A stretch of 10,815 nt of DNA from Bacteroidetes bacterium UBA6063 (GCA_002428905.1 DIYD01000057.1:1-10815); one strand, 5' to 3'. Shown: positions 1 through 5,129, counted from the first letter of the stretch. Notes: a model not told the origin generated them from the sequence alone. Numbers and translations: made by a program.

Positions 1-120
1 TTCCGATCTTCCTAGCACCACAATTGTATATCCGTTTTGAGCCAAATGCTTCACGATAACTTCACCTATTCCAGACGTTGCTCCGGTTATCAAGGCTACT
101 TTCGAGTTCGTATTTTCCAT
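1..120 (-). CDS. Short-chain dehydrogenase/reductase, N-terminal fragment (cut by window edge)
   Basis: Only the first 40 codons are inside the window; the gene continues past position 1. The visible peptide starts MENTNSKVALITGATSGIGE and goes on to a second strand, YTIVVLGRSE. The TGATSGIG at residues 13-20 is the glycine-rich dinucleotide-binding motif (TGxxxGIG) of classical SDR enzymes, preceded by the usual hydrophobic strand VALI. The family performs NAD(P)-dependent oxidation or reduction of alcohols, ketones and related substrates in the cytoplasm. The substrate cannot be judged because the catalytic YxxxK region lies outside. The ATG at 118-120 is the natural start, since the Rossmann strand begins a few residues later. 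The gene is divergent from the hypothetical gene to the right, 50 bases away. Confidence 0.9.
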   Translation of the reverse strand, partial: MENTNSKVALITGATSGIGEVIVKHLAQNGYTIVVLGRSE

Positions 121-161
121 TCGTGTTCTTTTGTTTGTCCGTGTTCTTAACATTAACAGGC

Positions 162-193
162 GAAATATAGTTGCGGTTTCAACTTGATTTCAA
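162..193 (-). promoter_or_regulatory. Possible promoter for the SDR gene
   Basis: On the minus strand a TATATTTC box (162-169) resembles the Bacteroidota -7 consensus TAnnTTTG with its last base changed. A TTG (191-193) lies 21 bases upstream of it, an acceptable -33 spacing. The box is about 40 bases from the SDR start codon. It overlaps the first codons of the divergent gene. The match is imperfect, so this is a weak call. Confidence 0.28.
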
Positions 194-1646
194 CGGTAAC
201 GTCATGTCACCATATGATTTTCTGCGCCTGAACGGATTGTTGTATGAGATTAACTGCTGTGTTCCTCGCCAGTTGGAACTTCTATCCAGGCCATACAAGT
301 CGTACAATTTAAATATCTGTTTATCTAACGATCTGACTTACATTTGTCTGGAACAATCTAGCATCATGGGCGTAAACACATCCGGACTCCTCTTTAAAAA
401 AGAAGTAGCCTCCAATCGGCAGTATCTCGAAAATCTTCTACAAAAGAATATCACAAGAGCGGAAAAATTGCCTGTTGACGGTAACGAGTTCAGCGACGTA
501 ACTTCAGATCAGGTATTAGCCATTTCCAACCGCGGAGCTACTTTACTCCATGTTGATTTTGATGTTTGGCAAGACGTCATCGAACGAATGGGAAGTGATT
601 TTAACAATCGCGACGGAGTAGGTTTTATGCTGAGCGAGACAAGCATGACCTTCATGTTTCAGTTCCCAAGCAGATATCAGCAAAATATTGATGTCTATAC
701 GTATGAAGAAGGCTTTCACTGCGAAGGGCCGAACAGGTTAGATATCCAGGAAGACGATGACATCGTGTTTGATGTGCTGATAAATTTGGTAGAGAAGTAC
801 CTGGGCGATTTGTCTACAGCCGAGTTTACCCTTTATCACTTTGGTGAAGGCGGGTTTGAAACCAGGCCCGAAGAAAGTATTATTACTTCAACAGGCGATT
901 TGCCAAGCATTCCACGGGTGAAGTCCGTAGTGAAACCACCAGAGGTTGATTTTGAAACACCAGATATCGTGTTGGAAGATTCAATCGACGTTGACCCGCT
1001 AAAGCCTATGGCGATGGAACAGGTTGAAAATGAAGTTGAAGTCGAAGCTGAAGCTGAAGTTGAAAATGAAGATGGCTCAATACCAGAGAAACACGAGATC
1101 GAACGAGGGAATGATGAAGCTGAGTACAACGTTGAATTTGACCCTCCAGAAGAGGTTGATCATAAATCGGCCATACAGGAAGAACTTGAAGCGTTTGGCC
1201 GCTCTTACAATGAAAAAGAGTTAACTACGATGTCTGTTGACGACCTCATTGAAGAGTTTTGGTTTGAGGCGTTTCAGGCAGACGGTAAACGAGACCCGGC
1301 CATCGTGCGTTATGTGATCGAATTGCGACGGCGTGGGGTGAAAGCGGATAAAGGCAAAGGGCATACCTTGATGTATCATCACAGCAGGTACCCCGATCTT
1401 CAGGCGGAAGCGAAACGATTGAGTGATCGAATGCTGGAACGTGATATTAACAAGGGCAGACATGCCTATGTCACTGGGATGGACTGTGTACGAACCAGTG
1501 TGCTGGAAGAAGAAAAACGGTTGAGGGATGCTGCTTTGTTAAGAGACGTGAACAAAGACGCAAAAGACGCAGAAAGTGCATCTGTATTTAAATATGTTTT
1601 GATCGGTATCGGGATATTTATCGCGATTGTTAAAGGATGTGGTTAA
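171..1646 (+). CDS. Hypothetical protein with acidic linker and C-terminal membrane anchor
   Basis: I do not recognise this 491-residue protein. Residues 1 to about 225 look like a folded, mixed alpha/beta soluble domain. Residues about 232-345 form a low-complexity, proline- and glutamate-rich linker with a run of alternating Val/Ala-Glu at 285-300. It is encoded by a near-repeat: GTTGAAAATGAAG occurs at 1023-1035 and 1059-1071. Residues about 345-465 are helical and charged, containing GVKADKGKGH and paired histidines. The extreme C-terminus, about 472-488 (VFKYVLIGIGIFIAIVK), is one hydrophobic helix, so the protein is probably tail-anchored with its bulk in the cytoplasm. No signal peptide is visible. 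The start is uncertain: TTG at 171 directly follows an in-frame stop, and ATG at 204 would remove 11 residues. I prefer 171 because residues 2-11 read like part of the first beta-strand. The gene is single and ends in a hairpin. Confidence 0.8.
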   Translation: MRFQLDFNGNVMSPYDFLRLNGLLYEINCCVPRQLELLSRPYKSYNLNICLSNDLTYICLEQSSIMGVNTSGLLFKKEVASNRQYLENLLQKNITRAEKLPVDGNEFSDVTSDQVLAISNRGATLLHVDFDVWQDVIERMGSDFNNRDGVGFMLSETSMTFMFQFPSRYQQNIDVYTYEEGFHCEGPNRLDIQEDDDIVFDVLINLVEKYLGDLSTAEFTLYHFGEGGFETRPEESIITSTGDLPSIPRVKSVVKPPEVDFETPDIVLEDSIDVDPLKPMAMEQVENEVEVEAEAEVENEDGSIPEKHEIERGNDEAEYNVEFDPPEEVDHKSAIQEELEAFGRSYNEKELTTMSVDDLIEEFWFEAFQADGKRDPAIVRYVIELRRRGVKADKGKGHTLMYHHSRYPDLQAEAKRLSDRMLERDINKGRHAYVTGMDCVRTSVLEEEKRLRDAALLRDVNKDAKDAESASVFKYVLIGIGIFIAIVKGCG

Positions 1647-1667
1647 ATGGAGCAAAGCTCCATTTAA
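1643..1667 (+). terminator. Hairpin overlapping the stop codon of the hypothetical gene
   Basis: TTAAATGGAGC (1643-1653) and GCTCCATTTAA (1657-1667) form a perfect 11-bp stem with an AAA loop. The stem includes the TAA stop codon (1644-1646). No run of T follows, so it may stabilise the 3' end or act as a weak terminator rather than a classic intrinsic one. Confidence 0.5.
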
Positions 1668-1698
1668 TGTGGAAATGTGAACATATGGAAATGTGAAA
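1667..1698. repeat. Two-copy 16-bp direct repeat
   Basis: ATGTGGAAATGTGAAC (1667-1682) is followed at once by ATATGGAAATGTGAAA (1683-1698), with 14 of 16 positions identical. It lies in the non-coding gap between convergent genes. No function is evident. Confidence 0.7.
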
Positions 1699-1722
1699 AT
1701 GTCCGTATTCCTATGAATTTCG

Positions 1723-1798
1723 ATCTAAACATCTAAACATCTAAACATCTAAACATCTAAACATCTAAACATCTAAACATCTAAACATCTAAACATCT
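1723..1798. repeat. Tandem octamer repeat, (ATCTAAAC) x 9.5
   Basis: Nine perfect copies of ATCTAAAC run from 1723 to 1794, followed by a half copy ATCT (1795-1798). The array abuts the stop codon of the minus-strand bestrophin gene (1799-1801), so it lies entirely in the 3' untranslated region between convergent genes. Such an array is expected to vary in copy number by slippage. Because it is outside both coding regions, frame-shifting phase variation is unlikely. Confidence 0.95.
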
Positions 1799-2677
1799 CT
1801 AACGATCGTCAACTTTCAGAATGTCTTGCACATTCTCGGTAATTTTGGTACTGAGTTCACTCAATGGCAGGTCATTGGTGTCTTTACCAAACGGGTCTTC
1901 GATTTCCTCTGCAAGCAACTCCATACTTACCAGAATGTAGAAGATGAAGCACGCAATAAGGATCGTACCGTACCCGAATGTTGAGACAAAACCGAGTGGA
2001 AGAGTCGTTACGTAAATAAAGATAAACTTCTTCAGAAACATGTTGTACGAGTAGGGCATTGGGGTGTTTAGAATACGTTCACAAGCTCCTGTAATATTGG
2101 AAAAATTGTTTAGGTTAACATCGAGGGCCAGGTATTCGGTTTCTGTCAATCGTTCTTCATCGCGCATAAGTTTTAAGCGGTCGTACATCTGCTTCGCGAT
2201 AAAACTCGGTCTGTGTGAAGCCTTGGTGAATTTACCAACGAATTCATCCGAACCTTCAAGGCGCAGATCGTCGTTTTCGTTGCGCAAATGCCAACGCAGG
2301 ACGTGGACATAGTTTGGAATCATGCGGTGGAAAAAGACGCGATCTTCGGTATTCGAGTCGCACGATACAATCTTCAATGCCAAACTTCGGGTGTCGTTCA
2401 CCAACTCACCCCACTTTTTACGACCTTCCCACCAGCGATCATACGCGGTGTTGGTGCGAAAAACAAGCAAGAGGGAAAGTACAAAACCAACAAGCGAGTA
2501 TACCGCAATAGCATCCTTGAAAATCTTTAAATCGTGAAAGTATTTGATTTGAGCATAGGTCAACCCAAAGGTCATCACGGCAAGAATTAACATAGAAGGC
2601 AACAGTGCGGCAAACGTGTCGCCTTTGGATATCAGAAAAGTATACCGGAACCAGATTTTAGGGTTGTACTTGATCAT
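1799..2677 (-). CDS. Bestrophin-family (UPF0187/RFP-TM) ion channel protein
   Basis: This 292-residue inner-membrane protein belongs to the bestrophin family, whose bacterial members form homopentameric ion channels. Visible features are the family-type N-terminus MIKYNPKIWFR, a first membrane segment at about 24-44, and a second at about 57-74 running into the conserved stretch FRTNTAYDRWWEGRKKWG (73-90). A cytoplasmic helical region follows, then a hydrophobic block at about 215-253, then the conserved acidic motif EEIEDPFGKDTNDLPL (257-272). Length is normal for the bacterial family. I chose the ATG at 2675-2677 over an in-frame TTG at 2684-2686. The family begins at this Met, and the TTG lies inside a TAnnTTTG promoter box. 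Ion selectivity cannot be read from sequence. The gene is divergent from the GDPD gene and convergent with the tail-anchored protein gene. Confidence 0.92.
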   Translation of the reverse strand: MIKYNPKIWFRYTFLISKGDTFAALLPSMLILAVMTFGLTYAQIKYFHDLKIFKDAIAVYSLVGFVLSLLLVFRTNTAYDRWWEGRKKWGELVNDTRSLALKIVSCDSNTEDRVFFHRMIPNYVHVLRWHLRNENDDLRLEGSDEFVGKFTKASHRPSFIAKQMYDRLKLMRDEERLTETEYLALDVNLNNFSNITGACERILNTPMPYSYNMFLKKFIFIYVTTLPLGFVSTFGYGTILIACFIFYILVSMELLAEEIEDPFGKDTNDLPLSELSTKITENVQDILKVDDR

Positions 2678-2683
2678 GCGAGA

Positions 2684-2718
2684 CAAATGTAAGAATTACT
2701 AATCTTTAATTACATTTG
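2684..2718. promoter_or_regulatory. Mirrored divergent promoter boxes (inverted repeat)
   Basis: CAAATGTAA (2684-2692) and TTACATTTG (2710-2718) form a perfect 9-bp inverted repeat with a 17-bp spacer. Read outward, each arm gives TACATTTG, a match to the Bacteroidota -7 box TAnnTTTG. One faces the bestrophin gene (its ATG starts 6 bases after the box) and the other faces the GDPD gene (its ATG starts 5 bases after the box). If both are promoters, the transcripts would have almost no leader. No clear TTTG -33 element is seen for either, so the symmetry could instead be an operator for a dimeric regulator. Confidence 0.5.
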
Positions 2719-2723
2719 AGCGA

Positions 2724-3659
2724 ATGCCAAATCGAATTAGGTTTCTAGCCATCTGTGTACTCGCCGCATTTTCGGTGCAAGCACGAACACCCTGTCCACC
2801 CATATATCGATTCCAGAATCCGTTTATTCTTATGGTAGGAAGGAACATCTATGGTGTGATTGTTTGTTGCCTTCTCGGAATGGCTTGCAAACACGATGTC
2901 CCAAATACGCCTGCTCAAACAACTAAAATAATTGGGCATAGAGGATACGGAGTGACTCAAGACGATGCCGAAATCCGAGAGAACACGCTTCAAGCCTGTG
3001 AACTTGGTTTACTGGAATTCGATGGAATTGAGGTAGACCTTCAACGATCAAATGACTATGCCGTGTTTATGTTTCACGATGAAACGGTGAAGAAATGCAG
3101 TGAACACGATATCATTAGCATTGTTTCAAGCACAGAACCTGAGATACGTAAACAGTTCCGATGCTTGTTTCCAAAAGACACTATTAATACCCTGGATGAA
3201 CTGCTGGAGTTATCTGCAAAACATCCGCAAAAAGAACTGTTTCTTGATATAAAGTCGTTTATCCATTTTAAAACCCTGTTAAAGACTCCAACACCTCAGG
3301 AATACATGAACCTTATGTCCCAAGACATATTCGAACGGATTAAACCACTGGGGGATCAGAGCATAATAAACATTGAAACAGAAAATGCGGTCATGCTCAA
3401 CGCATTTAAAAAGCATCACCCTCAGGTTCAAACCTGGCTCACCTCCTTTGGCGATATTGAAACAGCCACACGAAGGGCGTTTAAAGAACATTATACGGGC
3501 ATTTCGATTAAAGACGGAGACCACGTCAACCAAACAAACGTCGATCAGTTACACGACAAAGGTTTGCGCGTCTGTGTTTGGGTGGTGAATGACATCAACC
3601 GGATGGAAGAGTTAATCGAAATTGGAGTAGACGTTATCCAAACGGATCAGAAATTCTAA
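2724..3659 (+). CDS. Glycerophosphodiester phosphodiesterase (GDPD), probably exported lipoprotein
   Basis: The enzyme hydrolyses glycerophosphodiesters to glycerol-3-phosphate and an alcohol. The catalytic TIM-barrel runs from about residue 68 to the end. It has HRG (71-74), REN (85-87), the metal ligand pair in IEVDLQ (E103, D105), the second catalytic histidine in FHDE (H118), FLDIK (173-177), and the closing strand GVDVIQTD near the C-terminus. All core residues are present. Two start sites are possible. ATG 2724 gives a hydrophobic N-terminus (residues 8-20) followed by a second hydrophobic segment. ATG 2832 (Met37) gives a short signal sequence ending LLGMAC, with Cys55 as a possible lipidation site followed by a flexible KHDVPNTPAQ spacer, typical of a periplasm-facing lipoprotein. 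The second may be the biological start. The lipobox is not ideal (G at -3). The gene is monocistronic as far as can be seen. Confidence 0.88.
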   Translation: MPNRIRFLAICVLAAFSVQARTPCPPIYRFQNPFILMVGRNIYGVIVCCLLGMACKHDVPNTPAQTTKIIGHRGYGVTQDDAEIRENTLQACELGLLEFDGIEVDLQRSNDYAVFMFHDETVKKCSEHDIISIVSSTEPEIRKQFRCLFPKDTINTLDELLELSAKHPQKELFLDIKSFIHFKTLLKTPTPQEYMNLMSQDIFERIKPLGDQSIINIETENAVMLNAFKKHHPQVQTWLTSFGDIETATRRAFKEHYTGISIKDGDHVNQTNVDQLHDKGLRVCVWVVNDINRMEELIEIGVDVIQTDQKF

Positions 3660-3833
3660 CTCGTTTTGTACTGCGATTTTTAGCTATTCTGTCAAAAGTA
3701 TGTAACAACTTGAGGTGGAAACTTATGATTGATGCTTACCTGTTTTGGTGTTAAGTGTCTGAAAAATAACGCATTGCGCTAAGTTCTTTTGGTGCTGGTT
3801 GCCGGTTGTAATTTTAAATTAATGAAATCGTCA
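3660..3833. other. Intergenic stretch without a recognisable gene
   Basis: No credible coding region, tRNA or clear intrinsic terminator is seen after the GDPD stop. A weak imperfect stem, CTTACC (3735-3740) with GGTGTTAAG (3747-3755), has no T-run. AATGAAATCGT (3821-3831) recurs at 3996-4006, linking the end of this stretch to the leader that follows. Confidence 0.5.
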
Positions 3834-3867
3834 TTTGCTTTTTCGCCTTGGGTGCTATGTATATTTG
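3834..3867 (+). promoter_or_regulatory. Bacteroidota-type promoter of the rtcB operon leader
   Basis: TTTG (3834-3837) and TATATTTG (3860-3867) match the -33 and -7 elements of the primary sigma factor in this phylum (TTTG and TAnnTTTG), with a 22-base spacer. Transcription should start near 3872-3876, so the first gene of the operon (4209) would have a leader of about 335 bases. Confidence 0.68.
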
Positions 3868-3897
3868 TACCGTTGAAAAAAAGAAATACATACAGCA

Positions 3898-3918
3898 AAA
3901 GAAATAATCGACAATGGC
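3898..3918 (+). repeat. Degenerate direct repeat, copy 1
   Basis: AAAGAAATAATCGACAATGGC here matches AAAGAATAATCGCCAATCGC at 4151-4170, with one gap and two mismatches. The first copy sits just before terminator module 1 and the second just before the start-codon hairpin, suggesting the leader grew by duplication. Confidence 0.5.
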
Positions 3919-3940
3919 TTCGGTAGGTTCTGATAGATGA
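3914..3940 (+). CDS. Possible 8-residue leader ORF (MASVGSDR)
   Basis: An ATG follows an A-rich stretch (ATCGACA) and reads eight codons to TGA, ending 9 bases before terminator T1. Bases 3916-3923, within codons 1-4, can pair with the 5' side of T1. An ORF this short can occur by chance; its placement is the only support. Confidence 0.22.
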   Translation: MASVGSDR

Positions 3941-3949
3941 TATTAGAGT

Positions 3950-3977
3950 TCCCGAGCCTGGTCTCGGGATTTTTTTT
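3950..3977 (+). terminator. Intrinsic terminator T1 in the leader
   Basis: CCCGAG (3951-3956) pairs with CTCGGG (3963-3968) around a CCTGGT loop; T3950-A3969 extends the stem. Eight T residues follow (3970-3977). This is a classic rho-independent terminator facing the plus strand, 231 bases before the first gene of the operon. Confidence 0.88.
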
Positions 3978-3996
3978 GCCTTAAAATTTTAGAACA

Positions 3997-4074
3997 ATGA
4001 AATCGTATAACAACATCAATTGCACATCAGGTGTCCCAGGGATAACCTTGGTGTTGAAGTACGGAAAACCATAG
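3997..4074 (+). CDS. Possible 25-residue leader ORF
   Basis: The ORF begins after the AT-rich sequence AAAATTTTAGAACA, a context like real starts in this phylum, and encodes a peptide beginning MKSYNNINCTSGVPG and ending KYGKP. Four of codons 4-8 are Tyr or Asn codons of the NAY class (TAT, AAC, AAC, AAT). The ORF covers the segment (4036-4050) that can pair with the 5' arm of terminator T2, and its TAG lies 22 bases before T2. No homologue is known to me. It may be a regulatory leader peptide or chance. Confidence 0.3.
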   Translation: MKSYNNINCTSGVPGITLVLKYGKP

Positions 4075-4081
4075 GCGATAA

Positions 4082-4159
4082 ATGAATTTACACAAGGCCT
4101 GGTTTTTCGTAACCGGGCTTTTTTATGCTCAAAATTTTATGAAACGACACAAAGAATAA
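4082..4159 (+). CDS. Possible second 25-residue ORF running through terminator T2
   Basis: ATG 4082 opens 25 codons starting MNLHKAWFFVTGLFYAQNF and ending at TAA 4157-4159. Terminator T2 is wholly inside it, so a translating ribosome would melt or block the hairpin. It starts 8 bases after the stop of the preceding 25-codon ORF, so translational coupling is possible. Much of its sequence is explained by the terminator, so coding is doubtful. Confidence 0.15.
   Translation: MNLHKAWFFVTGLFYAQNFMKRHKE
4094..4124 (+). terminator. Intrinsic terminator T2 in the leader
   Basis: GCCTGGTT (4097-4104) pairs with AACCGGGC (4111-4118), with one G-U pair, around a TTTCGT loop. A-T and G-U pairs extend the base, and six T residues follow (4119-4124). 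It faces the plus strand, 84 bases before the first gene of the operon, so that gene needs readthrough or another promoter. Confidence 0.85.
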
Positions 4160-4170
4160 TCGCCAATCGC
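4151..4170 (+). repeat. Degenerate direct repeat, copy 2
   Basis: AAAGAATAATCGCCAATCGC is the partner of 3898-3918. It ends where the start-codon hairpin begins. Confidence 0.5.
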
Positions 4171-4211
4171 ATTTCACTTGAACTGCGTGCGGCACAACAA
4201 CAAGTGAAATG
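4170..4211 (+). promoter_or_regulatory. Hairpin holding the start codon of the 305-residue gene
   Basis: CATTTCACTTG (4170-4180) is perfectly complementary to CAAGTGAAATG (4201-4211), giving an 11-bp stem with a 20-base loop. The loop itself can form TGC/GCA (4184-4186 with 4192-4194). The last three bases of the 3' arm are the ATG (4209-4211). In RNA this would hide the initiation codon, suggesting control of translation. As DNA it could also be an operator palindrome. Confidence 0.55.
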
Positions 4212-5126
4212 AACAACGAAGAAATTTCGTGGGTAAAGCAATGTTTACCCGAACAACTGGTGTATCCTTTTTACAAGGATCGATTTGCACTGGATATTTT
4301 ACAACACGTTTTTAAACACGGTACGCCCATCCGTGAACTGCGGTCGTCTAATTTTGGACGGCTGCTCCAGAAGAAGTCGGCAAAAGAAGTGCTGGCACGC
4401 TGTGGAGATGGGGTATGGAACCACAACACACTGTACGATGAGTGGTCGGCAGAAATGCTTTATTTCAGGCTTACACTTGACGAATGGGGCACGAACTCAA
4501 AATGGAAGAAAAACCATGGGTATAACCAAACCTCGAGGCCAGGTAAAACCCTGGTACTGCAGGTAAATTTTGGTGGCGACCATGATGAGTATTTTTATCG
4601 AAACATTGGCAAGAGCAAGCGAGATTGGTTCAGTTTTTCTGTTCATCCAATTCACGATAAACTGAATACGTTTGGTTGGGTTCGGATGGATATTGACCTT
4701 GAACGCAATGAGGTGCTCATTGAAGAGGTACAATCGGATTGGGTACGTGAGTTAAAGGATATGGTTGACCCTACAACGGGAGGCTTCTCTGATGAGACCA
4801 CCAATGCTTTGCGACGCTATAATGCATACATAAAAAATTACGTGCAATCGTGGGATGAGATACTTGTAGGTGCAGCCCTCTGGTTTATCATACATGAACT
4901 GGGTATATCCACCATATGGTATCACACTGTTCAGTCGGGCAACCATTATAAAATGATGCCACGTTACAGCAGACCACCGCGATCCGTGTACAGCAAAACA
5001 CCAGAAAAAATGGGATTTCGTAAAGTAAATGAAGTCCCGCAGATTTTAAAGGACTGTGCCAGTCTGGATAAACTGGTACGGAAGGGTAAAACCCTGAAGT
5101 TCTACCAATTACAACTTAATAATTAA
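4209..5126 (+). CDS. Unrecognised EEVQSDW-motif protein in an operon with rtcB
   Basis: This 305-residue protein appears cytoplasmic, with no signal peptide or membrane helix, and is rich in tryptophan (11 residues). I cannot name its family. The most distinctive part is the C-terminal half. It has a beta-strand VLIEEVQSDWV (169-179), then a helix with WDEILVGAALWFIIHELGISTIWYHT (215-240), then VQSGNHYKM (241-249), and then SVYSKTPEKMGF (259-270). From memory, EIQSDW followed by a helix and a strand with T/Q/Y residues also occurs in large polyvalent phage and mobile-element proteins, so this may be a stand-alone cellular version. That is a weak resemblance, not an assignment. Three bases separate its stop from the rtcB start, so the two are surely co-transcribed and probably act together in RNA repair or its control. 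Its ATG is in a hairpin (4170-4211). No GGQ motif is present, so it is not the PrfH release factor found beside some rtcB genes. Confidence 0.85.
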   Translation: MNNEEISWVKQCLPEQLVYPFYKDRFALDILQHVFKHGTPIRELRSSNFGRLLQKKSAKEVLARCGDGVWNHNTLYDEWSAEMLYFRLTLDEWGTNSKWKKNHGYNQTSRPGKTLVLQVNFGGDHDEYFYRNIGKSKRDWFSFSVHPIHDKLNTFGWVRMDIDLERNEVLIEEVQSDWVRELKDMVDPTTGGFSDETTNALRRYNAYIKNYVQSWDEILVGAALWFIIHELGISTIWYHTVQSGNHYKMMPRYSRPPRSVYSKTPEKMGFRKVNEVPQILKDCASLDKLVRKGKTLKFYQLQLNN

Positions 5127-5129
5127 ATC

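Larger units (their letters stand above)
3873..4208 (+). ncRNA. Structured leader RNA with two terminators upstream of the rtcB operon
   Basis: This 336-base stretch lies between a strong promoter match and the first gene of the rtcB operon. It holds, in order, an 8-codon ORF, intrinsic terminator T1, a 25-codon ORF, intrinsic terminator T2, and a hairpin whose 3' arm ends in the ATG of the 305-codon gene. RNA upstream of each terminator can pair with that terminator's 5' arm, as expected for transcription attenuation. The alternative is that T1 and T2 end one or two free small RNAs of about 105 and 145 bases, with the operon read from an unseen promoter. I match it to no named riboswitch or RNA family. 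The structures are visible; the regulatory role is inferred. Confidence 0.5.

Noticed and set aside
122..148. Direct repeat CGTGTTCTT at 122-130 and 140-148 in the divergent intergenic region
   Set aside because: Nine bases with an 18-bp period could be a regulator site, but it is too short to call without comparison.
836..1129. Minus-strand 97-codon ORF rich in serine
   Set aside because: It is antisense to the acidic GAA-rich linker of the hypothetical gene; the serine richness is simply the complement of Glu codons.
1723..1798. CRISPR array
   Set aside because: The 8-bp units are directly adjacent with no spacers, and no cas genes are present.
3723..3755. Nine-codon ORF after a GGTGG stretch
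   Set aside because: Very short, with no promoter or downstream structure to support it.
3873..4124. tRNA or known riboswitch in the rtcB leader
   Set aside because: No cloverleaf, T-arm GGTTCGA or recognisable riboswitch core was found; only hairpins and small ORFs.
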